64,000 nt of DNA from assembly GCA_023416735.1 (NCBI GenBank), contig JAEZGX010000034.1, forward strand, positions 23,018-87,017, given 5' to 3'. The notes under the pieces were generated by a model, which was not told the DNA's origin, did no database searches, and was given only the letters and a program-made list of their open reading frames with translations. The position numbers were made by a program, and so were the translations under genes. Positions 50,376 to 56,503 of this stretch are shown here, piece by piece. The stretch comes from Verrucomicrobiota bacterium (lineage in GTDB: Bacteria; Verrucomicrobiota; Verrucomicrobiia; Opitutales; Opitutaceae). Positions within the stretch are counted from its first letter, which is position 1. The number at the start of each line of letters is the position of its first letter.

Positions 50376-50399
50376 AGGGCGGGTCGTGAGACCCGCCCT
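50376..50399. repeat. Family E hairpin
   Basis: AGGGCGGGTC-GTGA-GACCCGCCCT, perfect 10-bp arms, seven bases past the DUF2249 stop on the minus strand and before the 12-TM gene start. There is no U tract. It may attenuate read-through between the two genes. Confidence 0.65.
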
Positions 50400-50405
50400 A
50401 CGAGA

Positions 50406-50924
50406 TTAGCGGGTGAAGGTGTTGAGCCAGGAGCCGTTGGGTTGCTCGTGCGAGGCATGGCGGATGCCATGGGCGTCGAGTTCGGCGAGGAGGTGGACGG
50501 GTTTGCGATCGGTGAGCGCGCGGAGTTGTCCGCCGATGGGCGTCTGCTCGAGCGCGGCCATGATGTGCATCATCGGTTCCGGTGGTTCGAGTCCACGGAC
50601 ATCGAGGAGCGCGCCGGCGTTTTTGCGAACGGAGCCGCAGGCGCCGGAGGGTGGACGAAGCTCGACGGGCGCGGTTGCGGCGATGCGGGTGATCTTGACC
50701 TGAAATTCGTCGGGACCCTCGACGAGGTATTCCCAGGTGAAGGCGTCGGGAAACTGCGCGGCGAATTGGTAGTAGAGAGGGACGGGATCGTGGTCGTTGA
50801 CCAGGATGAAGTGTTCGCCGACGGCGAGGCCGGCCCACCGTTGGAAGATGAGCGCGTGTTTTTCGCGGCAGGAGATCACGCGCACGTCGAAGTGGGCGGG
50901 CGTGAGGTTGGCGGTTGTATCCAT
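50406..50924 (-). CDS. Tandem DUF2249 protein
   Basis: A 172-residue protein from ATG 50924 with two DUF2249 modules. The first (about 12-80) shows DVRVISCREKHALIFQRWAG then GEHFILVNDHDPVPLYYQFA and FTWEYLVEGPDEFQVKI. The second (about 103-165) shows LLDVRGLEPPEPMMHIMAAL, LRALTDRKPVHLLAELDAHG. The fold is TusA/SirA-like. DUF2249 proteins are recurrent in denitrification and NO-stress clusters, but their biochemical role is not settled. The gene is 23 bp downstream of the cupin gene and shares its FNR-type promoter. Confidence 0.88.
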   Translation of the reverse strand: MDTTANLTPAHFDVRVISCREKHALIFQRWAGLAVGEHFILVNDHDPVPLYYQFAAQFPDAFTWEYLVEGPDEFQVKITRIAATAPVELRPPSGACGSVRKNAGALLDVRGLEPPEPMMHIMAALEQTPIGGQLRALTDRKPVHLLAELDAHGIRHASHEQPNGSWLNTFTR

Positions 50925-50947
50925 AAAATGGGTGCGGCGGTTGAAGT

Positions 50948-51289
50948 TTATTCGGCGCAGAGAGTGAGGAGCATCGTGAACGGCTCCGGCGCGCGGACGG
51001 CGTGAAGGTGGTCCGGCGGAAGGTGGAGGAGCGTGCCGGCGTCGAGGCGCTGCCACGTGTCGTTGTAGAAAAACTCGCACGAGCCCGAGAGGATCTGAAC
51101 GAGCGCGCGGCGGCGGTTGGTGTGAGGCGTGAGCTCCTGGCCGGCGGCGAAGCTGAAGAGGGTGACGCGGGCGTTGTCTTCGCGAAGAAGCGATTTGCTC
51201 ACGGTGCTTTCAGGCGCGGCGGGGTCGATCGCGAGCGGGAAGGCGGACGCGGGGGCGGCGGGGCGGGGAGGAAGAGGGATGTTGGCCAT
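50948..51289 (-). CDS. Small cupin-domain protein
   Basis: A 113-residue single-domain cupin from ATG 51289. The barrel motifs are LFSFAAGQELTPHTNRRRAL, VQILSGSCEFFYNDTWQRLD and GTLLHLPPDHLHAVRAPEPF. Metal-binding histidines are in TPHTN and DHLHAV. Such small cupins are frequent in nitrite- and NO-responsive operons; their substrate is unknown. Its ATG coincides with the transcription start predicted from the FNR box and the -10 element TATCGT, so the message may be leaderless. Confidence 0.82.
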   Translation of the reverse strand: MANIPLPPRPAAPASAFPLAIDPAAPESTVSKSLLREDNARVTLFSFAAGQELTPHTNRRRALVQILSGSCEFFYNDTWQRLDAGTLLHLPPDHLHAVRAPEPFTMLLTLCAE

Positions 51290-51295
51290 GGGACG

Positions 51296-51364
51296 ACGAT
51301 AGCGGGGCGCAAGGCGGGGCGCCTTGATGTGGGTCAAGGCGGCCGGGGAAAAAGCGGGCATACT
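51296..51364. promoter_or_regulatory. FNR/DNR-type box with divergent class II promoters
   Basis: The box TTGATGTGGGTCAA (51324-51337) lies within the longer palindrome CCTTGATGTGGGTCAAGG. On the minus side the -10-like TATCGT (51301-51296) begins 29.5 bp from the box centre. On the plus side CATACT (51359-51364) begins 28.5 bp away. Both fit activator placement near -41.5 for the cupin and YwiC-like genes. Confidence 0.8.
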
Positions 51365-51370
51365 GCCGAA

Positions 51371-52162
51371 ATGGATACAATGGCTGGTTCGACGATGAGG
51401 CGCGTGGGATGGCGGGACGTGACGATGCCCAAGGAACACGGCAGCTGGTCGCTGGCGTTTGAGCCGGTGGTGTTGGGGTTGCTCGTGGCGCCCTCGGTGG
51501 CGGGTGGATGGGTGGCCTTGGTGGCGCTGGCGGGATTTTTTGCGCGACGACCGTTGAAGATCGTGTGGCGCGAGCGAACGGGAGTGCGCGCGGCGGCGGC
51601 GGGACGAGCGTTGGCATGGTGCGTGGCGCTGGGACTCGGGGCGCTGATGGCGGCCGTGTCGGCCGGCGGTGTGATGTGGACGGTGTGGCTGGCGCCTTTC
51701 GCGGGGCTGGGGGCGGTGTTTCTTTCGTTCGACTTGAGGAATGGCGGACGAGAGGAAGCGGCGGAGATCGCGGGCGCGGCGGCGTTTTCAACGGTGGCAG
51801 CGGCGATGGCGGCGGCGGGTGGGATGAGCAGCATGGGCGCGCTCGCGGTGTTTATTGCGATGGCGGGGCGGGCGGTGCCGGCGGTGATGTTTGTGCGGGC
51901 CTGTGTGCGCGGCGGAAAGACGGGCAAGTATCGTGCGACGGCTCCGTTGGTGGCGGGCGCGAGTGCGACGATGGCTGCGGCGGGGCTGGCCATCGAGGGA
52001 CTAATGTCGGTGGCGGTGCCGCTGATGTTGGCGTTGTTTTTGGCGCGGGCGGCGGTGCGCTTGTTGCGGCCCGCGCCGATTCGGGCGCGGACCTTGGGAT
52101 TCCAGGAGCTTGCGATCGGGCTCGTTTACCTGGCGCTCGTGGCGGCGACGTGGGTGCGGTGA
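51371..52162 (+). CDS. YwiC-like integral membrane protein
   Basis: A 263-residue protein with about seven to eight helices. It carries the YwiC-family opening MPKEHGSWSLAFEPVVLGLL, FFARRPLKIVWRERTG, LSFDLRNGGREEAAEIAGAA and LGFQELAIGLVYLALVAATW. Family members are weakly related to UbiA prenyltransferases, but the role is unknown. In Bacillus subtilis ywiC lies near fnr and narK, so the association with anaerobic nitrogen metabolism recurs. ATG 51371 coincides with the predicted transcription start; 51380 and 51395 are alternative starts. Confidence 0.85.
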   Translation: MDTMAGSTMRRVGWRDVTMPKEHGSWSLAFEPVVLGLLVAPSVAGGWVALVALAGFFARRPLKIVWRERTGVRAAAAGRALAWCVALGLGALMAAVSAGGVMWTVWLAPFAGLGAVFLSFDLRNGGREEAAEIAGAAAFSTVAAAMAAAGGMSSMGALAVFIAMAGRAVPAVMFVRACVRGGKTGKYRATAPLVAGASATMAAAGLAIEGLMSVAVPLMLALFLARAAVRLLRPAPIRARTLGFQELAIGLVYLALVAATWVR

Positions 52163-52175
52163 ATCACGGGAAGCC

Positions 52176-52217
52176 TTGAGCGGGATCAAGGCGCGGGGCG
52201 AGCGGACGCGCTAGGCT
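52176..52217 (+). promoter_or_regulatory. nirK promoter: FNR/DNR box plus -10 element
   Basis: The box TTGAGCGGGATCAA (52176-52189) sits in the 20-bp palindrome GCCTTGAGCGGGATCAAGGC. The hexamer TAGGCT starts at 52212, exactly 29.5 bp from the box centre, which is the class II FNR spacing. The predicted transcript starts near 52224, 16 bp before the nirK ATG. Confidence 0.85.
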
Positions 52218-52239
52218 GGCCGCAGTCCCACCAAATTTT

Positions 52240-53742
52240 ATGAAATCGAACCCCATTCAGAAGTTCGTGCCGGTCGCGGCGGTGCTCGCGCTGGTGCTCG
52301 GTGCAAGCGACGTGTGTGCGTCGGAGGAAATCATGATGGCGTCGGGCAATCCGGTGCTGACGCCGGAGCTGCCGATCGAGCAGGCGATTTTGACGCCGGC
52401 GCCGTTCGTGCCGCCGCCGATCGAGCGCAAGCACACGGCGCGCGTCGTGGTGCGCCTCGAGGTGCTGGAGGAAGTGCAGCGGTTGGCGGACGGGGTGGAG
52501 TATACGTTTTGGACGTTTGGCGGCGGAGTGCCGGGATCGTTCATCCGGGTGCGCGAAGGCGATGTGGTGCAGTTTCACCTGGATAATCACCCGACCTCGA
52601 AGATGCCGCACAATATCGACCTGCACGCCGTGACAGGTCCGGGCGGCGGGGCGACGTCGACGTTTACGGCGCCGGGACACTCGTCGCAGTTCACGTTCAC
52701 GGCGTTGAATCCGGGCCTCTATGTTTATCACTGCGCGACCGCGCCGGTGCCGATGCACGTGGCGAACGGCATGTATGGGTTGATCCTCGTCGAGCCGAAG
52801 GAGGGGATGACGAAAGTGGACCGCGAGTATTATGTGATGCAGGGCGAGATCTATACGACCGGTCGGAACGGCGAGGAAGGTTTGCAGATGTTCGATCCCG
52901 AGAAGGCGGTCGATGAGCGGCCGCCGTATGTGGTGTTCAACGGATCGGTGGGGTCGCTCGTAGGGGACAAAGCACTACAGGCGGAAGTCGGTGAGACGGT
53001 GCGGCTGTATTTCGGCGTGGGCGGGCCGAATCTGGTGTCGTCGTTTCACGTGATCGGCGAGATCTTCGATCGCGTTTACAAGGAAGGCGGCACGCGGCTG
53101 GTGCAGGAGAATGTGCAGACGACCCTAGTGCCGGCGGGCGGAGCGACCGTGGTGGAGTTCAAGGTGGAGGTGCCCGGGACGTATGTGCTCGTGGATCACT
53201 CGTTGTCGCGGGCGTTCAACAAAGGGGCGATCGGGATGTTGAAGGTGACGGGCCCGGAGACGCGCGTGGTGTATTCAGGCAAGGAGATCGACGAGGTTTA
53301 TATCGGGCAGGCGTCGGAAGCGGGTTCGGCGGCGAGCAAGCGTGAGGCGCAGCTCGTGGCGGCGAAGCAGGAAGCGATCGAAAGCAATCCGGAGATTGCG
53401 GAGATCTCGCACGAGATCCGGATGGAACGCGGAAAGAAGGTGTATTTGACGGCGTGCTTCGCGTGTCACCAGGCGGACGGAAAAGGGCTGCCGGCGATCT
53501 TCCCGCCGCTGGCGGATTCGGATTATTTGAAGGCGGACAAGGAGCGGTCGATTCGCGCGGTGGTGAAAGGGTTGTCGGGTCCGATCACGGTAAATGGGAA
53601 GCCGTATAACAACATGATGCCGCCGCAGGATTTTTCGGATGAGCAGATCGCGGACGTGATGACGTATGTGATGAATGCCTGGGGAAATGATTATGGCTCG
53701 GTGACGAAGGAAGAGGTGCGGAATGTGAGGAGGGAGAAGTGA
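52240..53742 (+). CDS. nirK: Copper-containing nitrite reductase with C-terminal cytochrome c domain
   Basis: A 500-residue periplasmic enzyme reducing nitrite to NO. Signal peptide about 1-27. Two cupredoxin domains carry all copper ligands expected from characterised enzymes: type 1 H124, C165, H173 and M178; type 2 H129, H164 and H320; catalytic D127 and H270. They lie in KMPHNIDLHAV, YVYHCATAPVPMHVANGM, SSFHVIG and LVDHSLSRAF. Residues about 390-490 form a c-type cytochrome domain with haem motif CFACH (406-410) and a likely axial methionine at 459 or 460 (NNMMPPQ). This tethered form is known from Ralstonia and Pseudoalteromonas. It follows a strong FNR-type promoter and is first in a row with nirV and sco. 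Confidence 0.96.
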   Translation: MKSNPIQKFVPVAAVLALVLGASDVCASEEIMMASGNPVLTPELPIEQAILTPAPFVPPPIERKHTARVVVRLEVLEEVQRLADGVEYTFWTFGGGVPGSFIRVREGDVVQFHLDNHPTSKMPHNIDLHAVTGPGGGATSTFTAPGHSSQFTFTALNPGLYVYHCATAPVPMHVANGMYGLILVEPKEGMTKVDREYYVMQGEIYTTGRNGEEGLQMFDPEKAVDERPPYVVFNGSVGSLVGDKALQAEVGETVRLYFGVGGPNLVSSFHVIGEIFDRVYKEGGTRLVQENVQTTLVPAGGATVVEFKVEVPGTYVLVDHSLSRAFNKGAIGMLKVTGPETRVVYSGKEIDEVYIGQASEAGSAASKREAQLVAAKQEAIESNPEIAEISHEIRMERGKKVYLTACFACHQADGKGLPAIFPPLADSDYLKADKERSIRAVVKGLSGPITVNGKPYNNMMPPQDFSDEQIADVMTYVMNAWGNDYGSVTKEEVRNVRREK

Positions 53743-53793
53743 AGGTAGGGCTGAAAGCCCAGAGTCTAGAGCCCAGAGCAGGAGATTAATGTG

Positions 53794-54618
53794 ATGAGAA
53801 CGATGGAATGCGGATGGAGCCGGGAGCGGCGCACGTGGGCAGTGCGCCGCGTCGGCGGGGCGGCGTGTTGGGTCGTGGCGGGACTTTGGGCGGCGTTGGT
53901 GTCGGCAGGTTTCGCGGGGGAGATGGTGCGGGTGCCGGCGGGGGAGTATCGGCCGCTGTTGAGAGAGGCGGGAGAGCCGGCGAGTGTGGCGGTGGCGGCG
54001 TTCGAGCTGGATGAGCGGCCGGTGACGAATGGGGAGTTTCTGGCGTTTGTGCGGGAGAATCCGAAATGGCGGCGGTCGCGGGTGAGTAGTTTGTTTGCGG
54101 ATACAGGTTATCTGGCGCACTGGGCGGACGATTTGGAGCTGGGCGAGCGGGCGCCGGCGGAGGCGCCGGTGGTGCGGGTGTCGTGGTTTGCGGCGCGGGC
54201 GTATGCGGCGTGGAGAGGAAAGCGATTGCCGACGACGGCGGAATGGGAGCGGGTGGCGGGGGTGGGATTCACGACGGAGAATGGCGCGACGGAGCGGGAG
54301 TATCGGGCGTTTGTGCTGGGATGGTTCTCGCGTCCGACGCCGGAGCCCTTGCCGGCGGCGGGGGTGGGGCGTGCGAATCTGCTCGGCGTGCGCGACATGG
54401 CGGGGCTCGTGTGGGAATGGGTGAGCGATTTCAACACGGCGCTGGTGAGCGGCGAGTCGCGCGCGGACACGGGGCCGGATCGGAATCTATTTTGCGGGGC
54501 GGGCGCGGTCAGCGCGCGGGATCTGGAGAATTATCCGGCGTTCATGCGCGCGGGGTTCAGGAGTTCGCTGCGCGCGAATTATGTGGTGCCGAACCTGGGG
54601 TTTCGGTGCGCGAGGTGA
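53794..54618 (+). CDS. nirV: NirV-like formylglycine-generating-enzyme-family protein
   Basis: A 274-residue exported protein of the SUMF1/FGE-sulfatase fold. AGGAG lies nine bases before ATG 53794 (GTG 53791 is also possible). A signal peptide (VVAGLWAALVSAGFAGE) precedes VRVPAGEYRPLL, ELDERPVTNGEFLAFVRENP, APVVRVSWFAARAYAAW, GKRLPTTAEWERVA and the C-terminal GLVWEWVSDFNT, then ANYVVPNLGFRCAR. NirV accompanies nirK in several denitrifiers and is thought to assist NirK maturation, though its role is unproven. It follows nirK by 51 bp, in a gap with three AGCCCAGAG-like words. Confidence 0.88.
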   Translation: MRTMECGWSRERRTWAVRRVGGAACWVVAGLWAALVSAGFAGEMVRVPAGEYRPLLREAGEPASVAVAAFELDERPVTNGEFLAFVRENPKWRRSRVSSLFADTGYLAHWADDLELGERAPAEAPVVRVSWFAARAYAAWRGKRLPTTAEWERVAGVGFTTENGATEREYRAFVLGWFSRPTPEPLPAAGVGRANLLGVRDMAGLVWEWVSDFNTALVSGESRADTGPDRNLFCGAGAVSARDLENYPAFMRAGFRSSLRANYVVPNLGFRCAR

Positions 54619-54628
54619 TTTTACGCTT

Positions 54629-55231
54629 ATGAAACTACGATACATCCGAGCAGTAGCGATCGCGGTCGCGATGATGACCGGCGGCGCGGACGTGAGAGCG
54701 GGCGCGTGTTGTGCGGTGGCACCGAAGGCGGAGGCGGGGTTGTCGGAGCGATCGCTTTATCAGGTGGAGGCGGAGTTCACGAACGATGCGGGCGAGCGGA
54801 TGACGCTGGCGGAGCTGCGCGGGAGGCCCGTGGTGTTGACCATGTTTTTCGCGAATTGCTCGTATGCGTGTCCGCTGCTGGTGAGCGACCTGGCGCGGTT
54901 GCGGGCGGCGTTGCCGGACGGCGTGCGCGACGAGGTGAAATTCGTGTTGGTGAGTTTCGATACGGAGCGGGACACACCGGAGGCGTTGAAGGCGTATCGT
55001 GAACGCGTGGGGTTGGATGGGCAGTGGGTGCTGTTGCACGGCGAAAGCGAGAGTGTGCAGGAGCTGGCGATGGTGCTGGGGATAAAATACAAGCGCGAGG
55101 CGAGTGGGGAATATGCGCACTCGAATCTGCTGACGGTGCTGAATCGCGAGGGGGAAGTGGTGCATCGCGTGGAAGGGTTGCAGCAGCCGGTTGCGGCAGC
55201 GGCGCGGGCGCTTACGGTCGCGGCGAAATGA
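54629..55231 (+). CDS. Sco1/SenC-family copper chaperone
   Basis: A 200-residue protein with a signal peptide and thioredoxin-like fold. The copper-binding CxxxC is C77/C81 in FFANCSYACPLLVSDLA, and the third ligand H164 lies in GEYAHSNLL. An additional CC pair (AGACCAVAP) follows the signal peptide. Sco proteins insert copper into CuA sites of oxidases and act as thiol reductants. Next to nirK it most likely supplies copper to nitrite reductase. It begins 10 bp after nirV and its stop overlaps the next gene (ATGA). Confidence 0.93.
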   Translation: MKLRYIRAVAIAVAMMTGGADVRAGACCAVAPKAEAGLSERSLYQVEAEFTNDAGERMTLAELRGRPVVLTMFFANCSYACPLLVSDLARLRAALPDGVRDEVKFVLVSFDTERDTPEALKAYRERVGLDGQWVLLHGESESVQELAMVLGIKYKREASGEYAHSNLLTVLNREGEVVHRVEGLQQPVAAAARALTVAAK

Positions 55232-55482
55232 AAGCGACGAAGGCGGAGAGTGGCGGGAGGAAGTTCCGGACGCTCGATGTGCGGCCGATGATGGCGCGGG
55301 ACGAGTCGCCGTTTCAGGCGATCATGGCGGCGGTGGCGGGATTGAGGGAAGGGGAGGGACTTTGCGTGGTGTCGCCGTTTTTGCCGTCGCCATTGATCGA
55401 GCGGATGCAGGCGAGTGGATTTGAGGCGCGACCGGAGCGGAGGGCAGATGGGAGTTGGGGGACGTTTTTTTGGAAGGAGTGA
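55228..55482 (+). CDS. Single-domain DUF2249 protein
   Basis: An 84-residue protein from ATG 55228, overlapping the Sco stop by 4 bp. It has one DUF2249 module: FRTLDVRPMMARDESPFQAI, VAGLREGEGLCVVSPFLPSP, LIERMQASGFEARPERR, ending WGTFFWKE. It is a third copy of this domain in the island, after the tandem protein at 50406. Codes for a small TusA-like soluble protein of unknown role in NO or nitrite metabolism. Confidence 0.85.
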   Translation: MKATKAESGGRKFRTLDVRPMMARDESPFQAIMAAVAGLREGEGLCVVSPFLPSPLIERMQASGFEARPERRADGSWGTFFWKE

Positions 55483-55515
55483 TCGGCGCAGGTAAGGAAA
55501 GGAGGATTGTTCCTA

Positions 55516-55570
55516 CCGCGGATGGACGCGGATGTTTGTGAACCGCGAATGGACGCGAATGAACGCGAAG
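55516..55570 (+). repeat. Family A repeat, GCGAATGGACGCGAATG variant, two units
   Basis: ACCGCGGATGGACGCGGATG and AACCGCGAATGGACGCGAAT lie in tandem upstream of the Crp/Fnr gene. The C-to-G changes make a GC-richer variant of the common unit. Confidence 0.7.
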
Positions 55571-55652
55571 GGTGACTGACGCGGCGAATGTGAGGTGATG
55601 GGTGGGCGAGGTTGGTTTTGACCGAAGGGAGGGGCGGCGCTTTTGTCGTTGG

Positions 55653-56372
55653 GTGACGTCCGATGTTGCTCAACTTCGCACCGCTGCGATCGCGGCGACG
55701 CTGCGGTCGTGTCAGTTGTTCTCCGGGGTGTCGCGCGAGGATTTGGACGTGGTCGCGGCGTTTGCGGTGCTGCGGAGTGTGCCGAAAGGCGGTTATCTGT
55801 TTCGCGAAGGGGACGTGGCGGAAGGGTTTTATGTGGCGCAGAAAGGCGCGATCAATGTGCACCGGGTGAGTCCGGCGGGGAAGGAGCAGACGATTTATGT
55901 GTTTCGGCCCGGCGAGTCGTTTGCGGAAGCGGCGATTGCGACGAAACAAGGTTATCCGGCGAATGCGCGGGCGGTGGAGGCGTCGACGGTGGTGTTGGTG
56001 CCGAAGGCACCGTTTCTGGATCTGTTGGGACGGCGGCCGGATCTGGCGCTGCGGATGCTGGGCTCGATGAGCCAGCACTTGCGGGTGTTGGTGGGATTAA
56101 TCGAGGACATGACGTTGAAGGATGTGGAGACGCGTTTTCTGAATTGGATTTTGAAGCGCGTGCCGGCGGGCGTGAACGGGGCGGCGACGGTGGAACTAGG
56201 AACGACGAAGCGCGTGCTGGCGGCGGAGTTGGGGACGAGCAGCGAGACGCTGTCGCGGACCTTTGCGAAGATGCGGGAGGATGGGTGGTTGGAAGTGAGA
56301 GCGAAGGAGTTGGAGATCGTGGATGTGGAGGCGATGCGCGGGAGGTTTAGGAAGTTGTTGGGAGAGCGATAG
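55653..56372 (+). CDS. Crp/Fnr-family regulator, Dnr-like
   Basis: About 239 residues from GTG 55653; the frame is open to GTG 55602 but the extra residues are atypical. The N-terminal cyclic-nucleotide-binding-like barrel shows VPKGGYLFREGDVAEGFYVA and FRPGESFAEAAIAT, followed by a dimerisation helix. The winged helix has TKRVLAAELGTSSETLSRTF, whose recognition helix E198-x-x-S201-R202 is the FNR-type set that reads TTGA. Only one cysteine (C20) remains, so it lacks the FNR iron-sulfur cluster and fits the Dnr/NNR class that senses NO through haem. The TTGA-N6-TCAA boxes at 51324 and 52176 are its probable targets. Confidence 0.9.
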   Translation: MTSDVAQLRTAAIAATLRSCQLFSGVSREDLDVVAAFAVLRSVPKGGYLFREGDVAEGFYVAQKGAINVHRVSPAGKEQTIYVFRPGESFAEAAIATKQGYPANARAVEASTVVLVPKAPFLDLLGRRPDLALRMLGSMSQHLRVLVGLIEDMTLKDVETRFLNWILKRVPAGVNGAATVELGTTKRVLAAELGTSSETLSRTFAKMREDGWLEVRAKELEIVDVEAMRGRFRKLLGER

Positions 56373-56397
56373 CGCTGACGCGTGCGCGTCGCGGGGA

Positions 56398-56443
56398 GTG
56401 GGTTCTGGGTTTTGGGTTCTGGGTTCTGAGTTGGGCATTGAAG
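56398..56443 (+). repeat. Family D repeat (GGGTTCTGGGTTTTGGGTTC)
   Basis: GGGTTCTGGGTTTTGGGTTC followed by TGGGTTCTGAGTTGGGC. It is the same kind of tandem words as in the acylase gene (33232) and ABC exporter (63877). Here it is intergenic. Confidence 0.7.
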
Positions 56444-56503
56444 TCGGGGTAAATTTGGGGCGGGCGGGTTGACCGGGGGGCGGGCGGGCTTCACGGTTGG
56501 CGC

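Noticed and set aside
55602..55652. N-terminal extension of the Crp/Fnr regulator with an extra cysteine
   Set aside because: The extension starts at a GTG, has no conserved sequence and weak codon bias, so the cysteine is not evidence for an iron-sulfur sensor.
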